Source: Verrucomicrobiales bacterium
GTDB lineage: Bacteria > Verrucomicrobiota > Verrucomicrobiia > Verrucomicrobiales > Akkermansiaceae
Assembly (NCBI GenBank): GCA_002729295.1
Contig: PBTU01000022.1
Coordinates: 9,067 to 32,410, forward strand
Direction: 5' to 3'
DNA: 23,344 bases
The position numbers and the translations under genes are program-made. The notes beneath the pieces were generated by a model. It was not told where the DNA came from, ran no database searches, and saw nothing but the letters and a program-made list of their open reading frames with translations. The number at the start of each line of letters is the position of its first letter. The stretch's first letter is position 1. Of the stretch, positions 23,101 through 23,344 are shown in pieces.

Positions 23101-23118
23101 ATTGTTCACTTGAACAAT
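23101..23118. promoter_or_regulatory. LexA operator (SOS box) of dnaE2
   Basis: ATTGTTC-ACTT-GAACAAT is a perfect inverted repeat containing TGTTC-N4-GAACA, the LexA motif reported for Verrucomicrobia. It lies 22 bases before the dnaE2 ATG and directly downstream of the -10-like TAAAAT (23125-23120), where repressor would block transcription. Control of an SOS polymerase by LexA is well established in other phyla. Confidence 0.85.
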
Positions 23119-23119
23119 T

Positions 23120-23125
23120 ATTTTA
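23120..23125 (-). promoter_or_regulatory. Candidate -10 element of dnaE2
   Basis: TAAAAT on the minus strand, two bases from the LexA palindrome. A start near 23113 would fall inside the operator. The -35 is not obvious (TTCACC at 23150-23145 is spaced 19 bases), which is not unusual for a repressed SOS promoter. Confidence 0.45.
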
Positions 23126-23173
23126 ATTGTGAATTTGAGAGGCTGGTGAATTTCGAATAGGAGTTTTGAGACT

Positions 23174-23344
23174 CTATCCATAGATTCCGGTGAGGGCCCA
23201 GGTTTCGGGGGGGGTGAAGGAGAGTTGGAGGAGGGTTTCTCTGTTGAGTTCGATGTCCCATTCGACTTGTTGCCAGGTGTCTTGCCACCATGATCCGGAT
23301 AAGGGGAAGGGGCCGCGGAGGGTGGTGATGGTGCCTTGGTGCGG
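23174..23344 (-). CDS. imuB: ImuB-like Y-family polymerase homologue, C-terminal 56 residues (partial)
   Basis: Only the end of the gene is in the window. The visible residues include TLRGPFPLSGSWWQDTWQQV, then a beta-rich stretch, and end ETWALTGIYG. This pattern (GP--LSG-WW near the end, and a final W-L-G-Y-G/D) is the usual C-terminus of ImuB, the inactive Y-family protein that links DnaE2 to the beta clamp. Position directly upstream of dnaE2 on the same strand agrees with an imuA-imuB-dnaE2 cassette. The gap of 95 bases with its own LexA site means dnaE2 can be induced independently. The Y-family domains and clamp-binding motif lie outside the window, so the call rests on the tail and the context. 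Confidence 0.85.
   Translation of the reverse strand, partial: PHQGTITTLRGPFPLSGSWWQDTWQQVEWDIELNRETLLQLSFTPPETWALTGIYG

Overview
The window looks like chromosomal DNA from a Verrucomicrobiota-type (PVC) bacterium, possibly class Opitutae. Two independent signs support the phylum. One is a 51-residue small basic protein (3001-3156, minus) of the kind typical of Chlamydiae and Verrucomicrobia. The other is a perfect TGTTC-N4-GAACA palindrome upstream of the mutagenic polymerase gene dnaE2, which is the LexA motif described for Verrucomicrobia. An outer-membrane TonB receptor and LpxI indicate a Gram-negative envelope with lipid A. The class is a guess. There are no rRNA or tRNA genes, insertion sequences, phage genes or CRISPR arrays; most of the content is housekeeping.

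Layout. 1-2140 (minus): acetyl-CoA synthetase acs followed by the start of an unknown gene. 2206-3156 (minus): an RsuA/RluB-type pseudouridine synthase behind the small basic protein gene, with an intrinsic terminator just before the synthase start. 3297-5624 (plus): a PhoH-like ATPase and potassium-transport regulator trkA. 5618-7771 (minus): a class A penicillin-binding protein whose end overlaps the end of trkA. 7953-10047 (plus): a catalytically complete HtrA-like protease overlapping a protease-like protein that has lost its catalytic residues and appears to carry its PDZ domain inside the protease fold. 10050-13123 (minus): thiD and thiC behind a structured leader that only half resembles a TPP riboswitch. 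13124-13627 is mostly without a secure gene. 13628-14930 (minus): an AraC-family regulator and an unknown basic protein. 15019-15189 (plus): a small cysteine-rich protein. 15330-17423 (minus): a TonB-dependent receptor. 17518-19013 (minus): flotillin floA translationally coupled to an unknown membrane-anchored protein. 19093-19905 (plus): lpxI. 19920-23344 (minus): dnaE2 and the 3' end of imuB, the mutasome genes of the SOS response.

Shared themes. Envelope functions recur: the class A PBP, the HtrA pair, the TonB receptor, FloA and LpxI. Many genes lack a visible Shine-Dalgarno sequence, and lpxI, floA and perhaps phoH have promoter-like elements placed so that the mRNA would begin at or close to the start codon. 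Convergent genes meet with almost no spacer. The points most worth following up are the pseudoprotease with an inserted PDZ domain, the non-canonical thiC leader, the terminator-like hairpin before the pseudouridine synthase, and the FloA partner protein.
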